Shown here: positions 12,032 to 24,454 of the stretch, piece after piece
Position numbering within the stretch: the first letter of the stretch is position 1
Layout of the letters: every line of letters starts with the position of its first letter
Source: Timema cristinae
Lineage: Eukaryota; Arthropoda; Insecta; Phasmatodea; Timematidae
Assembly: GCA_039000515.1 (NCBI GenBank)
Contig: JBCFYV010000024.1
Coordinates: 42,915,979-42,979,978, forward strand
Direction: 5' to 3'
DNA: 64,000 nt
The notes under the pieces: model-generated
What the model saw: only the letters and a program-made list of their open reading frames with translations
Databases searched by the model: none
Told to the model about the DNA's origin: nothing
Made by a program: the position numbers and the translations under genes

Positions 12032-12262
12032 TTTAGCACTATGTCTTACTACCCGTTTGGGTTATACGCTTAAGTACTAATTACGTTAATGTTTTCGGGA
12101 TTTGAAAGATTGAATATAGAGGAAACGAACCTGCATTTGCGTGGAGGGAGAGTGAAAAACCACCCCCAGTTCACCTGACCGAAATTCGAACCTCGATATC
12201 CCCGTCCTAGGGCGGTCTAGCTCAACACTAAACTAGCGCGTTAGCTAAATACGCCACCGAGA
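12032..12262 (-). repeat. SINE type A
   Basis: Tail TTAGCACTATGTCTTACTAC, GCGTGGAGGGAGAGTG middle, TTCGAACCTCGATATCCCCG B-box, head ending ACGCCACCGAG. Confidence 0.88.
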
Positions 12263-12485
12263 TGATTGCAAATACTAGTGAATTTACTCTGGATTATCCC
12301 TTTCTCCTCCCTCCCCCTTTGGCGTATGGATAGGATAGGCCAGATAGTAAAATAAGATCACGGAAATATTTATAAAAAGAGATTAAATATTTATTTAAAA
12401 AAATCACCACTAAGCTATACGCAGACTATAAATACGCTAACGGCATAGGGACGAGGATTGGGATGTAGAGTATTGTAAAGGAAAT

Positions 12486-12735
12486 GCCAACTTCAATGGT
12501 CTTGGGGTAAACGGCTTGCCTCAGTACCCGATGTTCGAGGGTTCAAATCCAACCGGGGTCAACGGATTTTTCTTGGGCGATAAAAATCTTAGCACAACTT
12601 ACATCGGAGGGGAAGCAAAGCCGTTAGCCCCATGTCGATTGTGACATGTAAAATCGGAAGGCCCTTTCCGCTCGCTCTTAAAAAATTCTTGTGCACTGAT
12701 ATAATCAGTCGGTTCAGAAAGTGAACGTTAAATAT
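12486..12735 (+). repeat. SINE type G
   Basis: B-box GGGTTCAAATCC, body ATGTCGATTGTGACATGTAA and CGGTTCAGAAAGTGAACGTT, ending in an (AAATAAAT)-rich tail. A second copy is at 60335-60540 and reversed ones at 19.4-19.6 and 59.5-59.7 kb. Confidence 0.75.
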
Positions 12736-13467
12736 AAATAAATAAAATATATAGGAATTTTTCCAGCATTGGGATTTAGGAAAAGTGGGAAAACATTCAG
12801 TAAAAAAAAAACCACTCTCAGTAAAGTCGACCGAGATACGAGCCTTGACCCCCCTAGTCAATGGCGATCCAGTTTAACACGAAAGTAACGCGTTAGAACA
12901 AGCACCTACAGCTTCGGGTTGTCAAATAATTTTTCCCTGATTAATCACAAGCTCCAAACGGAGAACACTTATCAATTTTATTGTAGTCTTCATAACAAAA
13001 TACGATGTGTGGTGATGTTTGTCTGTCTACCTCTCTCTCTGGTTTTATCAACAGGTCTTATTCTTATCCACCTGCTCTTTGTAATGGAATGTCTTGATGG
13101 AAAAAAATATTGGACAAAACCAACAAGTACAAGGTAAAATTATTTATTCTTGAAGTTTCGCTTTACAGGCCGTGTACGTTGAATCCGACAAGTATTCTAC
13201 TTTGTCTAATACCCTACGCGAGCAATCGGAAGGTGGTAAATTTGGGTAAAGAGGGGAGTGTATGAAGTGTTTAGCAAATTTTTGGAAATCTTTACAGTTA
13301 TACTCATTGTTGATAGTTTAAAAAAAAAAATTATTTTCAAATTTAATGTCTATATATAAACATATAAAAATACTTAGGGATGCAATAGAAACCTTTAGGG
13401 TATATATACACCATATAATTGTATAGTATATACCACTTTATTTTATTATAGTATATAATTAATATTT

Positions 13468-13770
13468 ATACCACCTCTGTGGTCTAGTAATTGGGCTACA
13501 GACCCAAAAGTACCGGGTTTCGATCCTCGGCACTTCCAAAATTCTTTTGTGAAGCAGTGGGTCTGGAACGGGGTCTAACTCGGCCTTGTGATGACAAATA
13601 AGGAGCTACTTGAATAAATAAGTAGAAGTTACGGTTTAGCAAACTGAGATTAATGGTCGGAGGGCTCGTTCTGATGACCATTTGACACCCTATATCCACA
13701 AATGTTGGCACAATCATCGCTATCGGTGACGGTCGCTCGTCGGTATAGCTCACTTACGGGATCACACCAT
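13468..13770 (+). repeat. SINE type D
   Basis: Head CCTCTGTGGTCTAGTAATTG with B-box GGTTTCGATCC at tRNA spacing, then a body of about 200 bp (GGTCGGAGGGCTCGTTCTGA, CGGTCGCTCGTCGGTATAGC). Confidence 0.65.
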
Positions 13771-13969
13771 GGAGGTTTTTTTATAATTATTTTTATCATA
13801 TAATTAAATATAATTTTCATACATTCATACAACAAACCATGTGATCTGCAAACTATCACTTTTCATGGATAGTATCAACATATTTACAATACTAATAAAA
13901 TAATAAAGTGTTCATTGATTTTGTTCAATTTAAAATAGTATTCCAATAAATATTGGACTTGTATATTTC

Positions 13970-14245
13970 AATCGCATCTTAATACCCGTTTGGGGTATAT
14001 TCACTTATTAATTTATATTAATTACGATAGTGGGGTAGTGGTGAGGAACGTTGGATTGGGAGTAAATATACTCTAATTTGCGTGAGAGAGTGGGAAATGA
14101 TTTTATTAGAAACCATCCTCTACTATAACTTAATTTGAATTGATCCAACCGAAGTATATTAGACATTGGCATGAAAAATTTTTTTTTGAACAAAAGCCGA
14201 ACCCAATAAATATGTTTAACATACAACATAATATGAACTTTGATT
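13970..14245 (-). repeat. SINE fragment plus inverted dispersed repeat, copy 2
   Basis: 13970-14075 is SINE tail-like (CGCATCTTAATACCCG); 14078-14245 is the reverse complement of 11174-11317. Confidence 0.75.
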
Positions 14246-14470
14246 TATAAATCGTAATACATAAAAATATATAATGGTAGCCTGATGTATAAATAGTAAT
14301 ATATATTTTAAATGATGTTATTTATGTATAGCCATTTATAAATTTTATATTATCTGCTATGTATTATCATTTATAAATCCAAAAGTACCAGCTATATAGT
14401 GCCATTTATAAATCAAAGACTATCATCTGTACATTACTATTTATGAATTAAGGATTATCATCGATAGTTA
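14246..14470. repeat. degenerate AT-rich tandem repeat
   Basis: Recurring ATTTATAAATC with spacing near 55-65 bp and TATCATCTGTACATTACTAT-type inserts; about four copies. Confidence 0.5.
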
Positions 14471-14886
14471 TTTAATTAAAATATATTAATTATTTATCAG
14501 CTGTTTTTAACAAGAATCTTTAAGTACTTCCAAACTATACATTACAATTGCAGGGTTAAAATTGGTAAAACATGTTTTATTAAATTTATAGAAGAAGTTG
14601 ATGACGAGCGGTCTGTCTGCGTTGGGAGAGTTGAGATAAACCTCGAATGTCGTCGTCTCATGCTCCGGCTGACTTACACACGCCCTTGAAGGGTTCGTGT
14701 TAGGATGGACAAGTCTGGGAAGTATTGTAATATATTGTATAAAAATCTAAGGACGCAGATAATATCTGTCAGGTTTGTTGTTTTTTAATATGTTCGGCTC
14801 ACCTGCGCGCAGATCTCTGTGAAGGAACACGCAGTCATCTCGCTTCCCTTGACCCCTGACCTATCTCTACGCCTTTACTGCACAGC

Positions 14887-14925
14887 ACGTGTGTGTGTGT
14901 GTGTGTGTGTGTGCGTGTGTGTGTT
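14887..14925. repeat. (GT)n microsatellite
   Basis: GTGTGTGTGTGTGTGTG with one GC interruption. Confidence 0.95.
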
Positions 14926-15014
14926 GGGGCCGTGTCTTACTGGGACACCGGTCCTCGTCACCGGTGACAGGTTTCAAAGTACAGTAGTTTGAATTGCAGC
15001 TTTTCACACTGGTT

Positions 15015-16320
15015 CAATACAGTGTCTGACTGAGTCACAGTGACACGACCTTGTATGGATTCGTCACATTTAACTGACAAGGTCTCAGTGTCCAAATTCC
15101 GTCACAAGTTACGGACAAAGTCACAATGACTAGTTCCATAACATGTTACGGACAAAGTCACAGTGACTAGTTCCATAACATGTTACGGACAAAGTCACAG
15201 TGACTAGTTCCATAACATGTTACGGACAAAGTCACAGTGACTAGTTCCATAACATGTTACGGACAAAGTCACAGTGACTAGTTCCATCACATGCTACAGA
15301 CAAGGTCACAGTATCCAAGTTCCCTCACATGTTACGACAAAGTCACAGTGACTAGTTCCATAACATGTTACGGACAAAGTCACAATGACTAGTTCCATAA
15401 CATGTTACGGACAAAGTCACAGTGACTAGTTCCATAACATGTTACGGACAAAGTCACAGTGACTAGTTCCATCACATGCTACAGACAAGGTCACAGTATC
15501 CAAGTTCCGTCACATGTTACGGACAAAGTCACAGTGACTAGTTCCATAACATGTTACGGACAAAGTCACAATGACTAGTTCCATAACATGTTACGGACAA
15601 AGTCACAGTGACTAGTTCCGTCACATGTTACGGACAAAGTCACAATGATAGTTCCATCACATGCTACGGACAAGTCACAGTATCCAAGTTCCATAACATG
15701 TTACGGACAAGGTCACAATGACTAGTTCCATAACATGTTACGGACAAGGTCACAGTGACTAGCTCCATCACAATGTTACGGACAAAGTCACATGACTAGT
15801 TCCATCACATGTTACGGACAAAGTCACAGTGACTAGTTCCATAACATGTTACGGACAAAGTCACAATGACTAGTTCCATCACATGCTACGGACAAGGTCA
15901 CAGTATCAGTTCCATAACATGTTACGGACAAGGACACATGACTAGTTCCATAACATGTTACGGACAAGGTCACAGTGACTAGCTCCATCACAAGTTACGG
16001 ACAAAGTCACAATGACTAGTTCCATCACATGTTACGGACAAAGTCACAGTGACTAGTTCCATAACATGTTACGGACAAAGTCACAGTGACTAGTTCCGTC
16101 ACATGTTACGGACAAAGTCACAGTGACTAGTTCCATAACATGTTACGGACAAAGTCACAGTGACTAGTTCCATCACATGTTACGGACAAAGTCACAATGA
16201 TTAGTTCCACACATGTTACGGACAAAGTCACAGTGACTAGTTCCATAACATGTTACGGACAAAGTCACAGTGACTAGTTCCATCACATGTTACGGACAAG
16301 GTCATAGTATCCGAGTTCCA
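15015..16320. repeat. 37-bp minisatellite array built of two palindromes
   Basis: About 34 copies of ACGGACAAAGTCACAGTGAC + TAGTTCCATAACATGTT. Each unit contains the dyad GTCAC-A-GTGAC and the palindrome TAACATGTTA. Variants with CATCACATGC and GTATCCAAGTTCC recur at irregular blocks. Copies at the left edge are most diverged. Confidence 0.95.
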
Positions 16321-16808
16321 TATCAGGAAATGCTCTAAAAGTAATACATGTAGTAATTAATGCTAGAAACCATGTTTTTATACATATAAGGGTTGATTTT
16401 CTACCTAACATACTTGATCTGTATAAAGGTACAAGGAACAACTCTTCCAAGTTTGAATAAAATTGGTTTTATGCGTTCACAAGTTAACGTGAGAGATACC
16501 ACCAAGACAAATGCAAATTGGTGGAGTTAAAACGGAGAACTCATTTCACTCGTTCAATAAATCAAACCACATGATTATGATTGTATTTGTTTCTACACTC
16601 TAACAATATTTGCTAGATAACCTATACAGGGAACCTACTTATTATACGAGTGCGAAATGAGTTTTTTTTTGCGGTCAAAACTGATAACATTTACTATACT
16701 ATTTATTTTATTTAACAAGTATTGAAACTATATATCAAAAGGAACCGCTACAGGTCACATGACTTGACACTAATTTAATAAATGCCATACATTATTCTTT
16801 GAAACTGT

Positions 16809-17010
16809 CCTCGTGGAATAGTGGTCAGATCTCCTGGCTACTGATATAGGAGTCCCAGGTTCGAGTCTTGGATGGTACTGGGGGGTTTTCCTCGAAAAGG
16901 GAGTAATTCCCACGGTCAGCAGGGTTTGGTTAGTTAAGATTAAGCTAGTTTAAGATAATCATTGACTTCAACCCATCATTTTCTGTATCATTATCCCTTC
17001 ATCTCATCGG
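16809..17010 (+). repeat. SINE type E
   Basis: Head TCCTCGTGGAATAGTGGTCA, B-box GGTTCGAGTC, body GGGTTTGGTTAGTTAAG, end CTTCATCTCATCGGG. Second copy at 25048-25310. Confidence 0.8.
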
Positions 17011-17084
17011 GACATGGAAAGAATGTACGATTGATACATTCAGACATCTCCTGAGCCTCGGTACATTAATACTGGCTAATATAT

Positions 17085-17440
17085 CCGCAAACAAATTGAT
17101 GTAGCCCACACATTATTAATATATTGCATAAAAGGGTGTATAGATGATGTTGAAGCGAAGGGAGTATGCAAAGATAGAGTATGGAGAAAGTTAGTGAAAA
17201 TGGATTAAGTACGGATAGTTCTTTTTGAGGTATATGTACAGTTTCTTGCCTACCTCCTAAGGGAACGGCGTGATTATGTATGTGTGTATGTATATATGTG
17301 TATATGCGTGTATGTAAATATATGTATGCGTGTATGTATATATGCATGTGTTTATATATATATATATTTGCATGTATATGTGTATGTATGTGTGATTGTA
17401 TATATGTTTTTGTATATGTATGTATGTAAAAAAAGGCTAT
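17085..17440 (+). pseudogene. LINE reverse-transcriptase tail with (TATG)n 3' end
   Basis: 17135-17208 reads CIDDVEAKGVCKDRVWRKLV, KMD and stop, the typical far C-terminus of a non-LTR retrotransposon ORF2. It is followed by a 3' UTR (GTTTCTTGCCTACCTCCTAA) and then a long (TATG/TG)n run at 17275-17440. The same order occurs on the other strand at 38716-39300, so the microsatellite is part of the element's end. The rest of the element is absent. Confidence 0.7.
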
Positions 17441-17599
17441 ATTTTAAACCCCCCGATTCTTGAATCAATCTAAATAAACTAGAATGATAGCTCGAATCAG
17501 AAGAATATTTTTTCCCCGCATCGCGACTCGATACTGTCCGGACTGTACACTGGGTGGAAAGGAGTAGGATAATATTCAGAGGAAGTTTACACACATTTT

Positions 17600-17695
17600 C
17601 AAACTCTCACTACATCCAGCTTGGATTTGAGCCTTCACCTCCCCATCACAGGAGAAATCTGACCAAGTGAGCCTGACATTCAGTCCGCGTGTGCT
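17600..17695 (-). repeat. SINE type C head fragment
   Basis: TTGGATTTGAGCCTTCACCT and CAGTCCGCGTG match the B-box to head region, reversed. Confidence 0.55.
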
Positions 17696-17920
17696 CTTGT
17701 GCGGGGTAAGAAAATTGTATTACTTCTCACTTCTACTCGAACAATAGTTTTCACATTTACTACGCAATCAAATACATTTACTTTTATGCAGCCTATTTTT
17801 TTACATAACTACTTAAAGTTGTATTTATTATTCCTAAACATTACGTATTCATTAGGAATAATTTATGTTGCGAGACTAAACCAAAATCATGTTGGGTGTA
17901 TTTTTTTTTAATGTTGCTCC

Positions 17921-18140
17921 AACATCTTAGCTCAGTCGTTAACATGTCTGAATACTGTACTAAAAGTCCTTGGTTCTATTTCCGATTCGGTCGAATAAAT
18001 AATCATTGATGAAATTATGGATTCTCCTTTCACAGAAATAAAAATAATGGCCGGAGGAGTTGGCGGTGTTTCTGTTCTAGAGTTAAATCAGTTTGTAAGT
18101 CGTGTGATATGAAAGCGCACGTTAAACACACAAAATTAAT
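17921..18140 (+). repeat. SINE type F
   Basis: tRNA-like head ACATCTTAGCTCAGTCGTTA, degenerate B-box, body GAGTTGGCGGTGTTTCTGTT and GTGTGATATGAAAGCGCACG. Confidence 0.7.
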
Positions 18141-18147
18141 AATAACT

Positions 18148-18402
18148 AAACCCATTTCGGTGGCTGCATGGTCTAATGCGTCACTCTCGCAGTAGATTAG
18201 ACTGCTGATGACTGGGAGATCGTGGTTAGATCCCGGTTGGGTGTATTGAGGATGTTTTCCCTAAATGGTTTCACATGATTCTTCTCCACGCAAATGCGGG
18301 TATACTTAATCTAAATTCAACCTTCCTCATTCCTAACCAATTAGCGTATTTTTTAATAAGCGTATAGCTCGAACAGATAGAAAGACGCGCTGTTAAAAAT
18401 AA
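18148..18402 (+). repeat. SINE type C, near full length
   Basis: Head CCCATTTCGGTGGCTGCATG, B-box GGTTAGATCC, middle TCTCCACGCAAATGCGGG, tail GAACAGATAGAAAGACGCGC. Confidence 0.85.
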
Positions 18403-19107
18403 AAGTTTCCCATTTAATTTTAGTTTCTAATTGCTTAGCCACGTGACAGGAGATATAATAATGTTCGTCTCATTGATCTTACTTTGTTCACGGTTACTAA
18501 ACCATAAATGATTGTTTTTATTGTCTCAAAAATATATTATGATGAGGTAGAGAGGGGTTGTGTGGTTCTACAGTGATCCTTAGAAGTCGTATTTAATAAA
18601 ATACTTAAAGAAAAGGATAATGACGGAAAACTTAAGAAATAAATTGAACCAAAATTTAAAAAGCTATTGTCGCAGCTCCTCGCAATCCGCCACTGAGCCG
18701 CCATACTGTCTGCGTCGTTCGGGGAATGGCCTTCAAGAGGAGAAAACATGCAAACGATTTCCAAGAAAGGAAAAAAAAAAAAAAAAAAGCAAGTAGGAAA
18801 ACAACACGAGTATAATTCACTTCAACTGGTCAGTAAACATCTCATTGAGCTCATCAAATAAATAAATACTTGTTCAGGAGGAGGAAAGGGGGGATTTGGG
18901 AGAAAGAACACCACTTCGCCGTTGCACCTGGCGGTACAGACTTCATTGGTGACGTACCACTTCTACCTCTGACCTTTGCCTTTTTTTTAAAAAAAAATCG
19001 AGAGTACACTCCATCTGGAGGGAATCCGATGCTTTACTGTAGTAGTGGGTTGTTAAAATTCTGGAAAAAATACTGTCTTTAACTTGTGATATTTTTTTCC
19101 ATCCAAC

Positions 19108-19671
19108 CTTGAGGTGGTAGTGTAGCGAACGCGCAGTATTTTTGTGATTTTTGTAGCAAAACATTTTTCGGCCGAAATTTATTTTTTTCTCCACTAGAAA
19201 CATAAAAGTTTATTTTTTCTTCACACGGTGATATCAACATTTGTTGAGTGTGTGTCAGGAGTAGACCAGCATTAGATGAGAAACTGTTTTAATGAAAATA
19301 AAAAGTTGTCATTAAACTCCAGGACATCCTTGACATATATTCAAGAACTGTTGATATCAACACGCGAAGAAAATTAAACTCTTATGTTTCTACTGGAGTA
19401 GTATTTGATTTTTTTTCTATATCTATTTATTTATTGTATTAAACGTGCAATTTCTGAACCAACTGATTATATCAGCACACGATAATTTCTATGAGCGAGA
19501 GCGAAAGGGTCCACCAATTCTGCTGTAAAAAGGTATTTTCACATACCTTCCAGGGTTCTTTTACATACCCCTCCGAAGGAAGTTGTGCTACGGATTTTTA
19601 TCGCAATTTTTCTATAAAAACTGAAAAAACACTACCCTTGTCTCACTTTCTCTTCATTCCCTACCTTAAGG
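19108..19671. mobile_element. fold-back element interrupted by SINE type G
   Basis: Left end CCTTGAGGTGG, left arm, centre (GGTGATATCAACATTTGTTG ... CAAGAACTGTTGATATCAAC), and right end CTCTTCATTCCCTACCTTAAGG. Within the right arm, about 19428-19605, a reversed type G SINE (GATTATATCAGCACACGATA, AAAAGGTATTTTCACATACC) splits it. Confidence 0.7.
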
Positions 19672-19711
19672 ATCAGTGACTAAATCTGGGTGATCTTAAT
19701 TAGTCGTGCTG

Positions 19712-20230
19712 TACAACACCTTAGCTTAGTCGGTAGTTGGTATATCTACTGAAATAAGGGTACCGAGTTCGATTTCCTGGCATGGCCGAAAAATTTATCA
19801 TTCATGAAATGTAGGTTTGCCCTCTCACAATGATGAATTAACGATCGGGGGTTGGATGTTGTGTCTGTTCTAGATTTAAGTTAGTTTATAGGGTGACCTG
19901 GTGGTCTAGGGTAAGGTGTCAGACTTCTATGCTGGCGGCCGGGGTTCAATCCTCGGTCCCAGGCACAGATTTATCTGATTACAGAACCCTTCCTTCACCT
20001 CTGACAAGACATCTTGTGAATGTGGGGAATGCCAGGCCTCCACCGTGGTTCGGATTCCACGTTAAACTGTAGGTCCTTCATTTCATCTCATAATCACCCT
20101 ACCATTACACATTAGCGTAAGTGCGTATAACCCGAACGGGTAGTAAGACGCGGTGCTTATAAATAATATATATAGTTAGTTTATAAGTCATGTTTGATAT
20201 AATCAGACGGTTCAGAAAGTGCAAGTTATT
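19712..20230 (+). repeat. SINE type F, split by SINE type B
   Basis: Head ACACCTTAGCTTAGTCGGTA, B-box region, body GATCGGGGGTTGGATGTTGT to AGTTAGTTTATA (19890); the copy resumes after 20173 with AGTTAGTTTATAAGTCATG and CGGTTCAGAAAGTGCAAGTT. Confidence 0.85.
19891..20173 (+). repeat. SINE type B nested in type F, with 12-bp target duplication
   Basis: Full type B: head GGTGACCTGGTGGTCTAGGG, B-box GGTTCAATCC, body, tail CCCGAACGGGTAGTAAGACG. AGTTAGTTTATA stands at 19879-19890 and 20174-20185. Confidence 0.92.
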
Positions 20231-20559
20231 ACCTCAAATAAATTTAAAAAAAAAGTCGTGTCGCCATGATTTACGATCACGCTAGGCCATCAAACTCGTC
20301 AGGATGTAACATGTTTACTCTGTTGGGTTTCTTCAGATATCTATCCAAATCGACCTCTAGACTCAAAAGTTCATACAAAGTGATCATAATTGACCTCGAT
20401 AAATAGATCACCATCTGGCACAAACATATGCTTGATTAATAGTATTTCCCGAGAAGTGGTATTGATTGCGAACGAACCGTCCTAACAGTTGCAATATATT
20501 CTATAACTGACAAAATAATGAGATAGTGATTTAAAAAAAACAAGCATTGTCTAGCTATC

Positions 20560-21180
20560 CGCCAGTTTTCTTTCCCGGAGAACATTGAGAGCACTCAAGA
20601 GGAAGAAACTTCCATGTAAAAGCGCACCTAGACCTTGTATTAAAAGGGCACAGGGAAAGAACAATTGCATTACCTGGCAACATGGCAACATGTATTGTAA
20701 ACAACACCTCATTACTCTGGACAATAATTACGAAAAATATCACAGCTACAGCAATCCCCTTTTTCTTTACAGTCGTTGGGTTAGGTGTTGCCACATGGGG
20801 CTCAAAGACTACACCCAATGTCATTTCTGAGGGAACTTCGGGTCTTATGGAGAAAAGCTTTATCTTCGCTCTCTTTCAGTTACCAAATATCCTCGCTCTC
20901 ACTTAAGGTGGTGTGTTGGGTGAGAAGTAGCTACTGGCAACCTCAACTATTCAGCGTTGCGAACCTTGTCTTATATTTGAGGGGAGTTGACTACACTGTT
21001 TCCTAATAGTAGCCATTCAATTCCCTCAGTGATGATATCCAGTGTACAAACAATGGTGTTCTATTGATGCTCCCACCTTATGCGCTTCTGATACACTCCA
21101 AACAAGATACACAAATTAGGCCTGTGCGCTTTCAGTGCGAATCCTTTCCATAAGCAGCTTAGATTCTCAAAATACAACTA
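20560..21180 (+). repeat. dispersed repeat X, copy 1
   Basis: Shares blocks with 39400-40420: AAAAGCGCACCTAGACCTTG, GGGTTAGGTGTTGCCA, TTGATGCTCCCACCTTATGC, TTTCAGTGCGAATCCTTTCC. Here the 48-bp segment is single. No coding function seen; overlapping 73-89 codon frames on both strands are accidental. Confidence 0.8.
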
Positions 21181-21712
21181 TGCCTATATATTTGCCATGA
21201 AATATTCATTTATAAGTTTAAATTTTGCCATAAAATGATTATTAAAGCTTCACGCTGATTTTTCTAGGAATGTATATATAATTTTTTATTTTTTTCCCCC
21301 TACCGGTATTCTACTTTATAGAAGGTTTTAGATAAGAATAAAAGCCTTTCAGAGATTCATCACAACCAAAATTTAATGCATACATCGGTGCTCCATTTTA
21401 CGAAAAGATTTGGTGATTTTGGCTATATTAAGCTAGCCCCTGGTTTAATATATTATACTTTACTTCTACCATCTACTTGTGATACGCACTTCTCTACAAA
21501 GAGTGCGTCAGACTATTCGGACGATTAACAAGCTCTTAAGATCCGCAAAGGTCTATAATGACACAAAAAAAAAAGGGGTGCAAGGGGAAGAATTAAGGCT
21601 TTTTCCCCCCTCTTAAGACAAAACATAATTATAATTACAGCTTAAAACATAGAATGTAAAATTATAAATGACCAAGGTAGCGAGGTCCTGTATTAACTTG
21701 ACCATTTGGCAA

Positions 21713-21715
<3 letters not shown>

Positions 21716-21748
<33 letters not shown>

Positions 21749-22023
21749 ACATCTTACTACCCGTTCGAGTTATACGCACTTACGCTAATGTTAATGGTAG
21801 GGTGATTGTGAGATGAAATGGGAGGACCTACAGTTTTAACGTGGGATCCGAACCACGGTGGAGGATTGTCACTCCACACTTTCACAAGTTGTGATTAATA
21901 CACGTCTTGTCAGAGGTGAAGGAAGGGTTTGGTAATCAGATAAATATGTGCCGGGACCAAGGATTGAACCCCGGACTCCAAACACAGAAGTCTGACAACT
22001 CACCCCTAGACCGCCAGGTCACC
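21716..22023 (-). repeat. SINE type B with (TTA)n end
   Basis: (TTA)n at 21716-21746 is the SINE's 3' simple-repeat end; 21748-22023 is a full reversed type B copy (tail ACATCTTACTACCCGTTCG, head GACCGCCAGGTCACC). Confidence 0.88.
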
Positions 22024-22039
22024 CTCATTTGGCATTTAA

Positions 22040-22230
22040 TATGTTTGTCTGTTTTTCCTATTGTTTGTTCCGTGGTAGCTGTCAACATTGGCCATGTGCA
22101 TTCTTTAAAACTAGGCCGAACAACTTATGTAGATGGTTTTTCAATCTGGTTATCCGTTTCAAAATGGCGGCTGCTCAAAATGTGTTTCGTTTAATATCTC
22201 ATCTCAAGTAATTTTAATTTCAAATTCTAA
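22040..22230 (+). repeat. dispersed repeat X, second segment
   Basis: TTATCCGTTTCAAAATGGCG, CTCAAGTAATTTTAATTTCA match 40515-40610 (TTATCCGTTTAAATATGGCG, CGAGTGATTTTAATTT). It lies about 0.9 kb after the first segment in both places, allowing for the SINE here. Confidence 0.7.
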
Positions 22231-24450
22231 GCAAATTGATAAATATAAGTTACTATTTAAAAAATGAGACAGAAAATGTTAGAAAGACGAATTTATTATG
22301 ATAATAATTGCTAAAATATTATACTTCATATGACTAATTTATTTCATATATAGTTATATTTACCATGAATCGACATTCCTATATAAATACTACCATTATA
22401 TATGAATACTTTCAAACGGAATGCTATTTAAGACGAGTACATTAATATATTTTTATCACCATGTCTTACCAAATTTTCGTGGTAAAGGCTTATCAGTCAT
22501 GTTATTTTCCACAAACGAACGCAAGTGAAAAACACAAAACATGGCTAACTAGCTTATTTTTGCATCTCAGCACTTGATTTAAAAAAAAACGGTGAAAATT
22601 ATGTCCCAAAGTTTATCATAGCCATAATTTTGTGTTTCATTTCTTTAGGCAAAGTTACTTAAAGTAGTTAAGTTCATATCATAAATGAAGCTTTCCATTA
22701 TAAATATTAAGAAATGGTTCAAATTATTTATACTATTTTTTTAAATATACATGAACGCCATATTGTTCGACCTTGGCCTATACATCGTATTTTAACTATC
22801 TTGACCTTAGTTTCTCTTTTGCATTTGGATAACTTAGTACAGCTTTAAAATTAAAAAAAAAAACATTAGTTTTCTGATTTAGATTTAAGTGACTTTGGAT
22901 ACTTTTTAAAATTACTTTTTTTTTATATATAAACAAATTTCAAGATAAAGACAAAACACCCGGAGGATGATAGGTAAATTTGTAATTTACAACTCATCAT
23001 AATAATTGTGAAGTGTCGGAAACATTTTGAAACGATCTCCGTATTCACGATCGGTCGTTACAAGGTTGTGGGCATAATATATATAAAAAAACAACAACCT
23101 CAAGTTCAAACTTGAAAGAGGAGACGTGAAATGCGGAATTTGTATTCCCCCACCTTCCCCCCCTCACAGTCAGCCAAGTGTCCGAGTGAAGGCTATGAGG
23201 TCATCTCGAGGTCATGGAGAGTGTGGAGCTCAGCCAATGACGGGTTCATGCACATGCCAGACGTTCTGGCTGCTCTGGGATGGAATTCTTCGCTGTTTTC
23301 AGCGGACCACTACGATCATACTGTCAAACGACTTGTGTTTATCATCTCAGACATTCTGATTACACGTGTATTATTTGTCACAAATACTAGTACTGTCCGA
23401 AAGACTGATTTATCATTTAAATTCTTTTTATATTACACGTGCCATGTCTAACAGTGCACTAACAAAGTTTTACCCATTAGTTTATCTAAGTGGCTAGCTT
23501 AATAATTTCAGAAATTATAGCTGCACGCCTGGAATTTGTATCTCATCTAACATTAAACTAATATATCACATAAAAAAAGTAGCATCAACAGTGCCACATT
23601 CAGAAATTAATTTTCGGAGTGAAAGAAGGATTAATGTAATTGAAGATATTAATTTCTCCACTTTTTTTTTCATTTTGGAATTTCAGGGACATTTTTAATG
23701 TATAATTTAAATATCAAGCCGTAAGGCTTGCCTTAAAATTTAGGCTATATATTTGAAAAATCTTAGTGTTGTACTATGTATATCATAGTGACAATTCTAA
23801 TATTCAAATTTTCGTTATAATTACTTGCAATCTTAGGAAAAGAGGGTCGGAGAGATAAGGTGTTTAACTGGCATTTGAGTGCATTGCCAGTTACATCCAT
23901 ATTACGAATTAACAACACAACTCAAATGAGATCCCCACCCCCCCTCCCCCAAGAACTAACTAACCAATTTTGGAAGGAAGGAAAAACAGTAAGTATTTAT
24001 GGCTTTGTTGTACCACATCGCATTTAAACTGCAAATTGTTGTTGATGAAATCGGGATCCAACTGGCGAGATTTTGATGAAGAGTGACACAATCGGTTCAT
24101 GAGGAATACCTAGACAACTCTAAAGCATATGATATATTGCTCGATGTCAACTGGAAAAAGGTCATCCTCTACAAGTTTTACTAGTAACCTTCTAATTAAA
24201 ACCAAAATAGGGGGGAGCAGATTTGAAATAAATTCAAACAATTTGCTGCAATATAATACGAATATACTGCAGTCTTATTTATCCATGTGCTGTGTAAGTA
24301 TATTAACTAGCGTTAGACAGTGTCACAACCAGAAATTGAGTTTCGGGATGAAGAAAGATTAATGGAATTTAAGATATTATTTTATTACTTTTTTTCTATT
24401 TTAGAATTTCAGGGACACTTTTAATGTATATTTTAAAATCAAGTTTATCT
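22231..24450. other. no gene recognised; one higher-GC patch
   Basis: Mostly AT-rich. At 23120-23360 a compositionally different patch carries a 106-codon open frame beginning MRNLYSPTFPPSQSAKCPSE. It has no domain I know and no clear splice partners, so I do not call it. 23581-23700 and 24330-24430 share GGAATTTCAGGGACATTTTT, a dispersed repeat pair. Confidence 0.4.
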
Positions 24451-24454
24451 ATTA

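Noticed and set aside
21907..22194. Frame with [20 protein letters not shown]
   Set aside because: Translation of SINE type B; the same peptide occurs at 2.9 and 42.3 kb.
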